A stretch of 64,000 bases of DNA from Prorocentrum cordatum (taxonomy: Eukaryota > Sar > Dinophyceae > Prorocentrales > Prorocentraceae). A program made the translations under genes and the position numbers. The stretch is taken from the NCBI GenBank assembly GCA_963575745.1, contig CAUYUJ010003597.1, positions 1 through 64,000 of the forward strand, read 5' to 3'. Below the pieces are notes generated by a model. That model had not been told where the DNA came from and searched no databases. It worked only from the letters and a program-made list of their open reading frames with translations. Each line of letters opens with the position of its first letter. The stretch's first letter is position 1. Positions 41,451 through 51,902 of this stretch are shown here, in pieces.

Positions 41451-41693
41451 CCCCATGCCCCTTCCCTCCTCATCCTCCTGCCTCTTCTCCATGTGCACCT
41501 CCCGTTCCCCCTGGTCGTGGCAAGCAACTCGATTTTCCTCGGCGCCGTCGCCGCGTCGGCCAGCACGCGCGCGTTTGCCGACGGCTAGATCGCGAAGCCG
41601 TCGGGGCAACCCTTCGGGCCAGGCCGCTGGGACAACTTCGCAGGCCGCAGGGGCGCGGGGCCCAGCCGTTGGGACAACCCCGCGGGCCTCCAG

Positions 41694-41945
41694 GTGCGCG
41701 CCGCGGCGCTCAGGCGGGCGGCAGCACGAAGCCCAGCTCTGCCGCGAGCTGCTCCGCCTCAGCCCTGGAGCCCAACCGCTCTCTTGTCAAACTCCTGTAG
41801 CGCCTTCCGCAGGGACGCCGGCGGCCCGCGTTCCAGGAACTCTCGCGCGGGCGGCCGCAGGATCAGCATGTTCCGCATGCACGTGGCGCGGGAGAACATG
41901 ACGTAGAGGTGCAGCCACCACATCTCGTCCGACATGACCGTGCGG
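41694..41945 (-). pseudogene. C-terminal fragment of a Pif1/RecD-like DNA helicase
   Basis: The minus frame reads VMSDEMWWLHLYVMFSRATC, RNMLILRPPAREFLERGPPA, SLRKALQEFDKR. LYVMFSRAT corresponds to helicase motif VI (VAxSR) of SF1B Pif1-like enzymes, and the following segment is their usual short tail. After FDKR the natural ending ERLGSRAEAEQLAAELGFVL, PPA-stop lies one frame over, so a single-base change breaks it. No upstream helicase motifs are near. A terminal exon or a retroposed fragment. Confidence 0.5.
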
Positions 41946-42105
41946 CCAGCGCCCTCATCCCTGGCGCGCCGCTTTTCCGGGCCCCGGGGCCGTGCCTCCG
42001 TGCCTTTTTCGGGTCCCGGGGGTGGCAGAAACCGATTGAAACCAGAACGGGCCAAAAAAAAAATTGCGTTAGTGGCCCCTTATCCACGAACACGCAGGGC
42101 GTTTT

Positions 42106-42978
42106 TTGTGGGCGGCTGACGGTGGGTTACCACCGCCAACCCGGACGCAAGGGCCCCCCCCTGCGCCCGATTCGGCTGACGATGGGTTACCACCGCCAGC
42201 CCGGAGACAAGGGGTTACCCCTGCCCCCGATTCGGCCGAGGATGGGTCACCACCCCCCGCCCGGACGCAAGGGCCCCCCCCTGCGCCCGATTCGGCTGAC
42301 GATGGGTTACCACCGCCAGCCCCGAGACAAGGGGTTACCCCTGCCCCCGATTCGGCCGAGGATGGGTTACCACCCCCGGCCCGGACGCAAGGGTTCCCCC
42401 CTGCGCCCGATTCGGCTGACGATGGGTCACCACCGCCAGCCCGGAGACAAGGGGTTACCCCTGCCCCCGATTCGGCCGAGGATGGGTTACCACCCCCGGC
42501 CCGGACGCAAGGGTCTCCCCCTGGGCCCGATTCGGCCGCCGATGGGTTACCACCGGCGGCCCGGAGACAAGGGGTTACCCCTGCCCCCGATTCGGCCGAG
42601 GATGGGTTAACACCCCCGGCCCGGACGCAAGGGGCTACCCCTGCGCCCGGCCGCTGTCTCGTCGTCGTCATCGTCAGCTCCTCAGTCGCCCTTTCGGGCA
42701 CGCAGGCCCATGACTACAACAAGTTTGCCGACGACCAGCTCAGACGATGCTACCCGCACTTCTCAATCGCCATTTCGGGCACGCAGGCCCATGACAACAA
42801 CAATTTTGCCCGCGACCAGTTCAGACGGGGCTACCCGCACTTCGCTCACAGACGAAACTCCCGCTTGGTAGCTCCCCGGTTGTCAGGCCGCAGGAGCGAG
42901 TTCCCCTTCGATCCTCAAAATCGGTCCGAACATCCGTCCTCAGACCTCCAAGTGACGACAGCTAGTAGAATCCGATGA
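42106..42978 (+). CDS. Possible repeat protein ORF, 290 aa
   Basis: The 60 bp units encode nine 20-residue Pro-rich repeats. The frame then runs through a 27-codon repeat present twice (42682-42762 and 42763-42843: SGTQAHDYNKFADDQ and SGTQAHDNNNFARDQ, each ending YPHF) and stops in the 160 bp array. Strict multiples of three across both repeats are suggestive, but there is no known domain, and other frames are open too. Confidence 0.25.
   Translation: MWAADGGLPPPTRTQGPPPAPDSADDGLPPPARRQGVTPAPDSAEDGSPPPARTQGPPPAPDSADDGLPPPAPRQGVTPAPDSAEDGLPPPARTQGFPPAPDSADDGSPPPARRQGVTPAPDSAEDGLPPPARTQGSPPGPDSAADGLPPAARRQGVTPAPDSAEDGLTPPARTQGATPAPGRCLVVVIVSSSVALSGTQAHDYNKFADDQLRRCYPHFSIAISGTQAHDNNNFARDQFRRGYPHFAHRRNSRLVAPRLSGRRSEFPFDPQNRSEHPSSDLQVTTASRIR
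42121..42660 (+). repeat. 60 bp minisatellite, nine tandem units
   Basis: Units begin at 42121, 42181, 42241 and so on to 42601, with no length variation. Two unit types alternate (one with ggacgcaagggcc..., one with ggagacaaggggttacc), giving a 120 bp higher-order unit. Each unit is 20 codons and is open in a plus frame (DGLPPPARRQGVTPAPDSAE) and a minus frame. Confidence 0.96.
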
Positions 42979-43885
42979 CCCGCCTCGGATTCGAACATGA
43001 TGTGCGGGCCCCATCGGAGGGGGCTGCCGCCTGAGATTTCCTCGCAATTCACTCACAGACGAGGCTCCCGCTTGAGACTTCCTTCATATTCAAGCCTCAG
43101 GAGCCCAGAAGTGACGACAGCTACACGTTTCGGATGACCCGCTCGGATTCGTAACATGATCTGCGGGCCCCATCGGGAGGAGGCTCCCGCCTGAGACTTC
43201 CTCACAATTCACGCACAGACGAGGCTCCCGCTCGATACTTCTTCCATATTCAAGCCTCAGGAGCCCAAAAGTGACGACAGGTACGAGTTTCAGGATGACC
43301 CGCCTCGGATTACCAACATGATCTGCGGGCCCCACAGGGAGGGGGCTCCCGCCTGAGACTTCCTCGCAATTCACTCACAGACGAGGCTCCCGCCTGATAC
43401 TTCCTCCGTAATCAAACCTCAGGAGCGCAAAAGTGACGACAGTTACAAGTTTCAGGATGACCCGCTCGAATTCGTAACATGATCTGCGGGCCCTATAGGG
43501 AGGGGGCTCCCGCCTGAGACTTCCTCACAATTCACTCACAGACGAGGCGCCCGCGCGATTCGGGCCTCAGGAACCCAAAAGTGACGACAGCTACACGTTT
43601 CGGATGACCCGCTCGGATTACCAACATGAAGTGCGGGCCCCATAGGGAGGGGGCTCCCGCCTGAGACTTCCTCGCAATTCACTCACAGACGAGGCGCCCG
43701 CCTGATACTTCCTCCATATTCAGGCCTCAGGAGCCCAAAAGTGACGACAGTTACACGTTTCGGATGACCCGCTCGGATTACCAACATGAAGTGCGGGCCC
43801 CATAGGGAGGGGGTTCCCGCCTGAGACTTCCTCGCAATTCACTCACCGACGAGGCTCCCGCCTGATACTTCCTCCATATTCAGTC
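42844..43885 (+). repeat. ~160 bp tandem repeat, six units
   Basis: gatgacccg recurs at 42974, 43133, 43294, 43456, 43603 and 43763 (spacing 159, 161, 162, 147, 160). Units share cctgagacttcctc, cactcacagacgaggc and aaagtgacgacag. Confidence 0.93.
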
Positions 43886-43924
43886 TAGGGAGTGATTGAG
43901 GACGAAGTGATGAGTCAGTGAGTG

Positions 43925-43962
43925 CTGATGATGAGTGAGTGATGAGTGAGTGATGATGATGC

Positions 43963-44019
<57 letters not shown>

Positions 44020-44335
44020 CCAGTGAGTGGGTGATCGAGAGATGATGATGGTGATGGTGACGATGATGTTGAGAGAGGCGGCGGTCCTACCGTCGGAGGA
44101 CCACTGCCTCCGAAGCCTACTGAGGATGAGTGAGCAATTGAGTGAGTGAGTGGGTGGTAGAGTGGTGATGATGGTGACGATGATGATGATGAGGATGATG
44201 ATGATGAGTAGTGATGACGGTGATGGTGGTTGATGGTGATGATGATGGTAATGATGATGAGTGTGTGCGTGTGATGACGATGATGGTGGTTGATGGTGAT
44301 GATGATGATGGTGATGATGGTGAGTGCGTGAGAGA
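43925..44335. repeat. (GAT)n / GAGT-rich microsatellite
   Basis: GAT with GGT and GAGT variants, in four sub-blocks. Confidence 0.92.
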
Positions 44336-44339
44336 GGGA

Positions 44340-44804
44340 GGAAAGGGGGGGTGTGAGATCCTGCGCGGCGTGTGCAGAGAAAACAAGGACCTCACTTTGG
44401 ATGTGGGGAAAAAACACGCGCACGTCGCCGCGCGCATGCCGAGATCGTTCAAAACGCTACATGCCGCAAGGATGTAAACATCCTGTGCCCTGAACACTTA
44501 CAAACAAAAAATACATTTGCAACACGATGTTTCAAAAAAACTGCGCGCACCCTCGCGAATTCTTACTCAAAGCCATGGGTGTTCGACAACGTCATCAAAT
44601 TCGACCAAACGGGCCTCCCGCGCGGACACGTCGAAATCATTCGAACGCCCTTGCGCGCGTGCCCTCGAAAGTGGCGACAGTTTCGAAGATCGCAGCCCCA
44701 CAGGGATGGCGAGGTCTCATCTGAATCTGGGTAAAACGTCACTCCGCTGGGCCCACCAGCAGCCCTCGAAAGTTGCGACAGTTTCGCAGATCGCAGCCAT
44801 CGAC
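44340..44804. other. Spacer with 36 bp direct repeat
   Basis: ccctcgaaagtggcgacag at 44661 and ccctcgaaagttgcgacag at 44763 begin two ~36 bp direct repeats 102 bp apart. No gene recognised. Confidence 0.55.
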
Positions 44805-44830
44805 GTCATCATCAGCAGCAGCATCAGCAT

Positions 44831-44861
<31 letters not shown>

Positions 44862-44925
44862 AGCAAGAGCAGCAGCGGCACCATCAGCAGCAGCATCAGC
44901 ATCAGCATCAGCATCAGCAACATCG

Positions 44926-44961
<36 letters not shown>

Positions 44962-44962
44962 G

Positions 44963-44994
<32 letters not shown>

Positions 44995-45315
44995 GCATCA
45001 GCATCAGCATAATCATCATCATCAATATCAGCAGCAGCATCAGCATCAGCATCAGCATAAGCATCAGCATCATAATCATCATCACCACCACCACCATCAT
45101 CATCATCAGCAGCAGCAACATCAGCATCAGCAGCATAAGCATCATCGTCATCAACACTACCGTCATCATCATCATCGTCATCGCCATCACCATCACCATC
45201 ATCAGCATCAGCATCAGCATCATCATCATCACCATCAGCATCACCATCACCATCCTCATCCTCATCCTCATCCTCATCCTCATCCTCATCCTCATCCTCA
45301 TCCTCATCCTCATCC

Positions 45316-45366
<51 letters not shown>

Positions 45367-45475
45367 GCCTCCTCCACCTCCTCCCGCGGCTCCTCCTCCC
45401 TCCTCCGCCTCCTCCTGCTCCTCCTCCGCCTCCTCCTCCGTCTCCGCCTCCTCCGCCTCCGCCTCCGACCGGGAC
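44805..45475. repeat. (CAT)n, (TCATCC)n and (CTC)n microsatellite
   Basis: CAT/AGC variants, a clean catcct hexamer block at 45250-45318, pure CAT, then CTC/CCG. Frames across it are artefacts. Confidence 0.94.
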
Positions 45476-46663
45476 CTTCTTCATGAGATCCGCCTCCTTC
45501 GCCTTCTTCTGGACAGATCCCACCGCGGCCTCGTCCACCTCGCGGGGCCGAAGATGCGGGCGCGGGCGCGCCGAGGGGGACACGGGGGGGGGGCGAGGTA
45601 GAGTACGGGGGCATCGCGAGGGGGACGGGTCCTACGCGAGATGGCATAGCGACCTTGCGCGGTGGCTTCCGCGGGCAGCAAGCGCGACACGCTGCATTGG
45701 AAACGGGGGCGGCTACGCGCGACCTCACGTGGGCAGCTTACGCGCGGATGTCGGCGCAGTCGAACCCGCTTTGATGCGTCGCTCACTTGGGTGTGGGCTA
45801 GAGTCAAGCGCTGGCTCCCAGGTCACTGCAGCGGCACGAGGCGCCAAAAGGGGGCCCGACAAAGGGCCGGAGAGACGCGGCAAAGCGAGGGCCAGGGAAA
45901 GGACGCGAACGGGGGGGGCCGACCGAGGAAACGAGGCCCGAAGCCACGCAGGGACACAAAAGCAATCAGGCACCACTGGAACAGGGGGAGGAGTGATGTG
46001 GGGCATCAGAAGCCTCTTTGTTTAGCATTCGCGAGCACGGTCGTGATCCGGGGAGGGGGGGGGGAGCTCGTCCCCGCCGACCACACCACGGCGGGGGGCC
46101 GCCAGAAATGTCAGGGACTCGAAGAATCCGTAGGAAACCTTTGCACATGTGGGCAAACCAGCGCGCCTGGATCCAGGAGGGAGACCACGGCCGTGATTGC
46201 CCAGGCCTTCAAAAACAAGCTCCAGGGAGAGAGGGGGAGGCGAAGGAGGAAGGGCGAGAGGCAAAAGGGAGAAAAGGGGAGGTCCGTGGATACATCAAGG
46301 GCTCTCTCGGGCCCCCCTCCTCTCCTCCTCGGGGGAGCGACGGAGGGCGACTGGCTCGGGGGGGGGGGAGGAACACGGCCCCTGCAACCGGCGACACGTC
46401 GCCGAAAGATCGGCGGCAGGCCCGCGAGATTCAGCAAGGACCGACCGTCCCGGCATCCCTACAGGCCTACCACGAAGTGCTCGTAGAACCAAAATATGTT
46501 CTGGGAACAAAAACAAAGTTCTTAGAACATCAACCCGATGCACGAAAACACGACAGTCTGAGCCGCACATGCTCCAAGAACGTGCCGTGCAAACCACAAG
46601 AGGTTCTGAGAGCATTCTTCGGCGGGCCCTGCAGGCAAACGGCAAGCCAGGACGCTGCGCCAC
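45476..46663. other. GC-rich spacer
   Basis: No gene recognised. 45476-45550 on the minus strand reads EVDEAAVGSVQKKAKEADLM and could be an exon edge, without further support. 46434-46668 shares blocks with 47207-47358 (ggaccgaccgtcccggcat; gccaggacgct.cgccactgctt). Confidence 0.4.
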
Positions 46664-46668
46664 TGCTT

Positions 46669-46851
46669 TCGGCTAGACGTAAGAGTGACCCTGGGTAAGA
46701 GTGACCTTTGGTGCGCAGCTTTTGGGGGCGCGAGGGAGCCAAACCCAAGGGCGCGGGCCGCTTATATCGCATCGCGCTCGCGATCGGGGGGAGCCCGATG
46801 AGCCCGCACCAAAGGTCACTCCGGCGAAGGGTCACTCTTACGTGTAGCCGA
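46669..46851. mobile_element. Miniature inverted-repeat element, copy 1 (183 bp)
   Basis: 23 bp terminal inverted repeats (46669-46691 and 46829-46851, TCGGCTAGACGTAAGAGTGA versus TCGGCTACACGTAAGAGTGA, one mismatch). They are flanked by perfect 5 bp duplications TGCTT (46664-46668, 46852-46856). Inside is a second inverted pair (aagagtgacctttggtgcg / cgcaccaaaggtcact). No coding capacity, so mobilised by an unknown transposase. Confidence 0.85.
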
Positions 46852-47574
46852 TGCTTGCCATCCGACAGCGAGACCGCACTCCCGGGCACGGTGGGCCACC
46901 CGCGCGCCCCGATCGGCGCCGAGCGGGCGATCGATCGCCGGCGGGCCCTGCGCGCGCAGGAGGGCCTCGCCGCCGGCGTGCCCCCCCCCCCCCTGGGCAG
47001 CGCAGCCTCCGAGCGGGTGCGCGAGGAGAGCGCCGCGGGCCCCCGCGGGCGAGGCCGCACCGCCGCGCGCGCGCGCCTGCAGTGGCCTCGCGTCGGCGCC
47101 TGGGGAAGTGTCGACCCCCTCCCCGATCGGGGGTGGATGCTTCTCCCATTGGGCCCCGATGGGAGGTCGGTGCTTCCTCGACTGGGCCAGTGCCCCCCAC
47201 TGTTGAGCAGGGACCGACCGTCCCGGCATTCCTAATAGGCGAGGCTATAGGCAGGGGCGAGGCACTCCTATAGGCGGGGCATTCCTATAGGCGAGGCTAC
47301 AGAACATTGTTTGGTAGGGCAACAGGCGAGCCAGGACGCTTCGCCACTGCTTGACACTGTCGTTACATCGTGGCTTTCGGTTCGCGGCCCGGCTCTCCCG
47401 CGGCCCTTCGGGACGATCCGGGCACCCCTGGAAGGCTCTCGGCGAGGCGCAGCTGCCAGAAGGCATCCCGAGGCCAGGATACCTCTGAGAGCCAGCGGAA
47501 ACGCCCGACGACCTCGATCCTTGGACCTGCCCATTTTCTGTCGAGCCTATGCCCCCCTTGCGTTGCCCCGTGCC
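46852..47574. other. GC-rich spacer with related empty site
   Basis: 47328-47358 (ggcgagccaggacgct.cgccactgcttg) resembles the sequence into which the 183 bp element inserted. 47240-47302 holds four cctataggcg(a/g)gg units. No gene. Confidence 0.55.
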
Positions 47575-47636
47575 TCCTCCTCCTCCTCCTCCTCCTCCTC
47601 CTCCTCCTCCTCCTCCTCCTCCTCCTCCTCCTCCAT
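47575..47636. repeat. (CTC)n microsatellite
   Basis: About 60 bp of CTC. Confidence 0.95.
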
Positions 47637-47797
47637 TCTCCCTCCACAACCTCCCTCCCCCCACTCTCCCGCGTGCTCCTCCTCGTGGCTTCCTCGAGGC
47701 CCGCCGCCGCTGGCGCCGCGGGCGGCGCACCCTGTCCGCCGCGTCCTCGACACAGCGGGCGGCGTGGTCAAAGTCGTCCTGCGTCAATGGGAACCCA

Positions 47798-47802
<5 letters not shown>
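47637..47802. other. Short spacer
   Basis: No gene recognised. Confidence 0.5.
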
Positions 47803-47860
<58 letters not shown>

Positions 47861-48260
47861 CACTGCTTCTCTCTCTATATATATATATCACCCGCTCCCT
47901 ATAGATCGATCAATATACATAGATATATGTATGTGTGTATCGATGTGTGTATGTATGTGTGCATGCATGTATGGTTGTATGTGTGTATGTATGTATGTAT
48001 GTATGTATGTATGTATGTATGTATGAATGTATGCATGCATGCATGCATGCATGCGTGTATGCAAACATGTATGCATATGTGTATGCAAATATGTATACAG
48101 GTATGCATGTATGCAGGAATGTATGTATGTATGTATGCGTGTATGCAAACATGTGTATACATATATATACATATATGTGTGTACGTATGTATGTCTGTAT
48201 GCATGCATGTATGTGTGTATGTATGTATGTGTGTACGTATATACGTATGTGTGTATATCA
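47803..48260. repeat. (CT)n, (AT)n and (TATG)n compound microsatellite
   Basis: CT to about 47843, AT blocks to about 47890, then TATG with TGCA variants to 48260. The reverse-complement type of the CATA tracts. Confidence 0.95.
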
Positions 48261-48588
48261 TTCACCGTAGCTCTCCTTCTCTATCTCTGATATTGTGTTT
48301 TATGTGTATATGTATACACATGTATCGTTACATGTCTGCCGATTCCTTCCCCTTCAATAGGCAGATGTGTATGTCGATACACATGTACAGCTATTACGCA
48401 CAAGCATACGCACGTACATGTCTATAGATATAGACATGTACACACAATCACCCACACACACACACCAGTAAATACAGCGTCTATACTTATGATATCAAAT
48501 GCGCCCATTACATCGATCATACTGATGCAGCTATTATACACATCCATCCACGTGTACAGCTGTTTCACATAGGCATGCATACATACAT
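48261..48588. other. AT-richer spacer
   Basis: Low-complexity TATA/CACA-like sequence, ending in CATA repeats (48574-48589) that lead into hairpin D. No gene. Confidence 0.5.
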
Positions 48589-48628
48589 ACTAGAACCACG
48601 CGCGCGCTTCGCGCGCGCTTAGGTTCTG
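48589..48628 (+). repeat. Terminal hairpin element, copy D
   Basis: actagaacc, longest GC stem of the four with TTCG loop, gcttaggttct. Followed by satellite from about 48690. Confidence 0.8.
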
Positions 48629-48689
48629 TCGAGTCACAGACCCAGGAATCGCTGCGAGAAGCAATTGGTGACGCGAAGCGTCTTGGTGG

Positions 48690-50770
48690 CGTCCTTGGAC
48701 GTCTGGGGTCTCCTGGGGCCTCTTGAGGGGCCTCCTTGGGGCCTTCTTGGGCTCCATCTGGAAACCAAGATGGATACAACAAGAGGGTGCTTGGGCTCTC
48801 CGTGAGCTATCCTCTGGTTTTCATTCCCCTGGAGAGGAGAAGGAGGAGGAGGAGGAGGAGGAGGATGAGAAGGAGGAGGAGGAGGAAGATGCAGAGGAGG
48901 GAGGAGGAGGAAGGAGAGGAGATGTTGGGGCGCTCTTGGGGCCCTCTTGGGCTCTCTTGGGGCTCGTCGGGGCCCTCGTGGGGCCACCTTGGGCTCCTCT
49001 CGGAGCTCCAAGAGGAGCCCACAGAGGGGCCCAACATCGGTCACGCGAGAGCTCTTTCGCGTGACCGATGTTGGGGCCCTCTTGGGGCCCTATTGGGCCT
49101 CCTTGGGCCCTCTTGGGGTCTCGACGGGGCCCTCGTGGGGCCATCTTGGGCTCCTCTCGGAGCACCAAGAGGAGCCCAAAGAGGGGGCCCAACATCGGTC
49201 ACGCGAGAGCTCTTCCGCGTGACCGATGTTGGGGCCATCTTGGGGTTCCTTGGGCCTCCTTGGGCCCACGTGGGGCTCCCTCGGGGCCCTCGTGGGGCCA
49301 TCTTGGGCCCCTCTTGGAGCTCCAAGAGGAGCCCAAAGAGGGGCTCAACATCGGTCACGCGAGGGCTCTTCCGCGTGACCTATGCTGGGGCTCTCTTGGG
49401 TCCCTCTTGGGCCTGCTTGGGTCCTCTTGGGGTCTCGTCGGGGCCCTCGTGGGGCCATCTTTGGCTCCTCTCGGAGCTCCAAGAGGAGCCCACAGAGGGG
49501 CCCAACATCGGTCACGCGAGAGCTCTTCCGCGTGACCGATGTTGGGGCTCTCTTGGGGCTCTCTTGGGTCCCTCTTGGGCCTCCTTGGGCCCACGTGGGG
49601 TTCCCTCTGGGCCCCCTCTTGGGCCCGTCTTGGGGCCCTCTTGGGCCATCTTGGGCGCCTCTTGGGCCGTCTTGGGGCCCTCTTGGGCTGTCCTGGGGCC
49701 CTCTGGGAAGCTTCTTGGGCCGTCTTGGGGCGGTCTTGGGCGCCTCTTGGGCCGTCCTGTAACGTCGGAAAGCCCAAAAGACAACTTTGTTGAAAATGTA
49801 CGTTTTACGAAGGGAATGGGCCAATTTTTGCGTCTAGGGGCCCTCTTGGGACGCATGTTGGAGGCTTCTTGGGGCCTCTTGGGGGCGTCCTTGGACGTCT
49901 GGGGTCTCCTGGGGCCTCTTGAGGGGCCTCCTGGGGGCCTCCTGGCGGCCTCTTGGGGCGGAAGGCTCGAGCTTGCGGTTCGTGGTCCCCCTCTGGGCCC
50001 CCTCTTGGGCCCGTCTTGGGGCCCTCTTGGGCCATCTTGGGCGCCTCTTGGGCCGTCTTGGGGCCCTCTTGGGCTGTCCTGGGGCCCTCTGGGAAGCTTC
50101 TTGGGCCGTCTTGGGGCGGTCTTGGGCGCCTCTTGGGCCGTCCTGTAACGTCGGAAAGCCCAAAAGGCGACTTTGTTAAAAATGTACGTTTTACGAAGGG
50201 AATGGGCCAATTCTTGCGTCTAGGGGCCCTCTTGGGACGCATGTTGGAGGCTTCTTGGAGCCTCTTGGGGGCGTCCTTGGACGTCTGGGGTCTCCTGGGG
50301 CCTCTTGAGGGGCCTCCTGGGGGCCTCCTGGCGGCCTCTTGGGGCGGAAGGCTCGAGCTTGCGGTTCGTGGTCCCCCTCTGGGCCCCCTCTTGGGCCCGT
50401 CTTGGGGCCCTCTTGGGCCATCTTGGGCGCCTCTTGGGCCGTCTTGGGGCCCTCTTGGGCTGTCCTGGGGCCCTCTGGGAAGCTTCTTGGGCCGTCTTGG
50501 GGCGGTCTTGGGCGCCTCTTGGGCCGTCCTGTAACGTCGGAAAGCCCAAAAGACAACTTTGTTGAAAATGTACGTTTTACGAAGGGAATGGGCCAATTTT
50601 TGCGTCTAGGGGCCCTCTTGGGACGCATGTTGGAGGCTTCTTGGGGCCTCTTGGGGGCGTCCTTGGACGTCTGGAGGCCATCTTCAGCATCTCGGAGCCC
50701 TCTTGGAGGCCTCTTGGAAGTTTCTTGGGCCGTCTTGGGCGCTTCTTGGGCCGTCTTGTCTGACTGGGGA
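48690..50770 (+). repeat. ~387 bp satellite block with higher-order repeats
   Basis: Contains the 157 bp palindrome-bearing units (48968-49595) and 386 bp monomers starting at aacgtcggaaagccc at 49761, 50147 and 50533. Core gtacgttttacgaagggaat is homologous to the 1.8 kb array. A GGA stretch lies at 48838-48920. A GC-rich box (50770-50860) and a short AT stretch end the block. A 470-codon frame here is a repeat artefact. Confidence 0.94.
48968..49595 (+). repeat. 157 bp tandem units with 44 bp near-perfect palindrome
   Basis: Unit starts cggggccctcg at 48968, 49125, 49282 and 49440. Each holds arms ccaacatcggtcacgcga and tcgcgtgaccgatgttgg (perfect 18 bp in the first copy, 49031-49048 and 49057-49074) around gagctctt. 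Other copies: 49189-49232, 49345-49388 and 49502-49545, the third diverged. A second inverted pair (ctcctctcgga/ccaagaggag) precedes each. Confidence 0.9.
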
Positions 50771-51733
50771 GGCCTCCGGCAAGCCCCGACGAGCCTCCGG
50801 CCCCCCCGGGGTGCACATTTGCGGTCGGGGTCCCGGCCCCGGGCCCCCGGACCCGGTGCGCCGATATATGTATACACGCGTATGCAAGTAATTATGTGGA
50901 CAATTATGCGTACACGTACGCCTGTAACTATAGATGTGCGCGTGTCTGTAGATTAAGGTGTCTGTCGCATAGTATTGACGTTTGCCTCTGTCACACATGT
51001 CTGATTATGGCTATACCCTTCTCGCAAGGTATCTCCCCCTCCAGCGGAGGAGGAGGAGGAGGAGGAGAGGGAGACCAGGGGACGGAAGATCAGAGGCGGG
51101 GGTCCGGGTGGCATGGGGGTGGGGAGGAGGCAGAAGGGGGCTGGGAAGGGGGCGATGGAGGCAGAGGCAGGCTGGAAGGAGGAAGCGGTGCTGCCCGCAG
51201 CGGCAGCCGCTGCCAGCGGGGGCGCCACGTAGAGGCGGGCCCTCGCCGTGTGCGTCTCGCCCTTCTTGTTGTTCGGACATGCCTCACCAGACCACATCGG
51301 GCATGCAACCAGTGCACGAACCCTTCGGCAAGTTCACCACTTCTCACGAGGTATCCCGTGACAGACGCAGATTGCCTTTGCAAAGCTTTCGTCGTACAGA
51401 GAGTAGCTGGCCCATGTCGCTGAAGAGCAGAACAATAAGCAAAAAAACGGGCCTGCCTCTCCGGAGGCAGGCCGCGACGTCGCCGTGCCTAGGTGCACTT
51501 TGCCCACTGCAGGGCAGCCCTGCCTCCTGTGCTGGACAGGGCATCGCCCCCCCCACCCGCCAGAAAACAACCGCCCATACCTGCGCGCAGTGCACACGAT
51601 ACGGCATAGAGCCTTCCTTTTCGGGCGAGATCGCTGGCAGAGGATGCTGCCCCTGAGCACGTGGGCGATGGCGCAGGGCACCCCCAACCCGCTGAGCTCC
51701 GTCATGCCGCGCTCAGTGGCCGTGAAAGCCTGC
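50771..51733. other. Spacer, no gene recognised
   Basis: GC-rich box and AT remnants to about 50900, GGA run at 51044-51066. Minus-strand frames at 51340-51705 are protein-like in parts (MTELSGLGVPCAIAHVL, LCQRSRP) but give no family. Confidence 0.35.
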
Positions 51734-51738
51734 CATGC

Positions 51739-51902
51739 TCAGCCTCACGCAAGAGCGACCCTGGGCAAGAGCGACCCTTGCTGCGCGGCTCAGGGGGGCC
51801 GCGGGGAGCAAAATCCAAGCGCACAAATCCAGGCTGGGGGTGGCCCCTGTGGGCCCCCACCGAAGGCCCCTGCGGCAAAGGGTCACTCTTACGCGTGGCC
51901 GA
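51739..51902. mobile_element. Miniature inverted-repeat element, copy 2 (164 bp)
   Basis: Diverged relative of 46669-46851 (caagagcgaccctgggcaag versus taagagtgaccctgggtaag; gcaaagggtcactcttacg at the right). Ends TCAGCC and GGCCGA; flanks CATGC (51734-51738) and CGTGC (51903-51907) match at four of five bases. Confidence 0.72.

Noticed and set aside
42975-42995. tRNA B-box-like ggattcgaac
   Set aside because: No A box or cloverleaf around it, and other units of the 160 bp array lack the motif.
48736-50148. 470-codon plus frame rich in LGPSW
   Set aside because: Same satellite artefact; the reverse strand is equally open.
51340-51705. Minus frame as part of a helicase
   Set aside because: Some strings are protein-like but no helicase motif could be identified.
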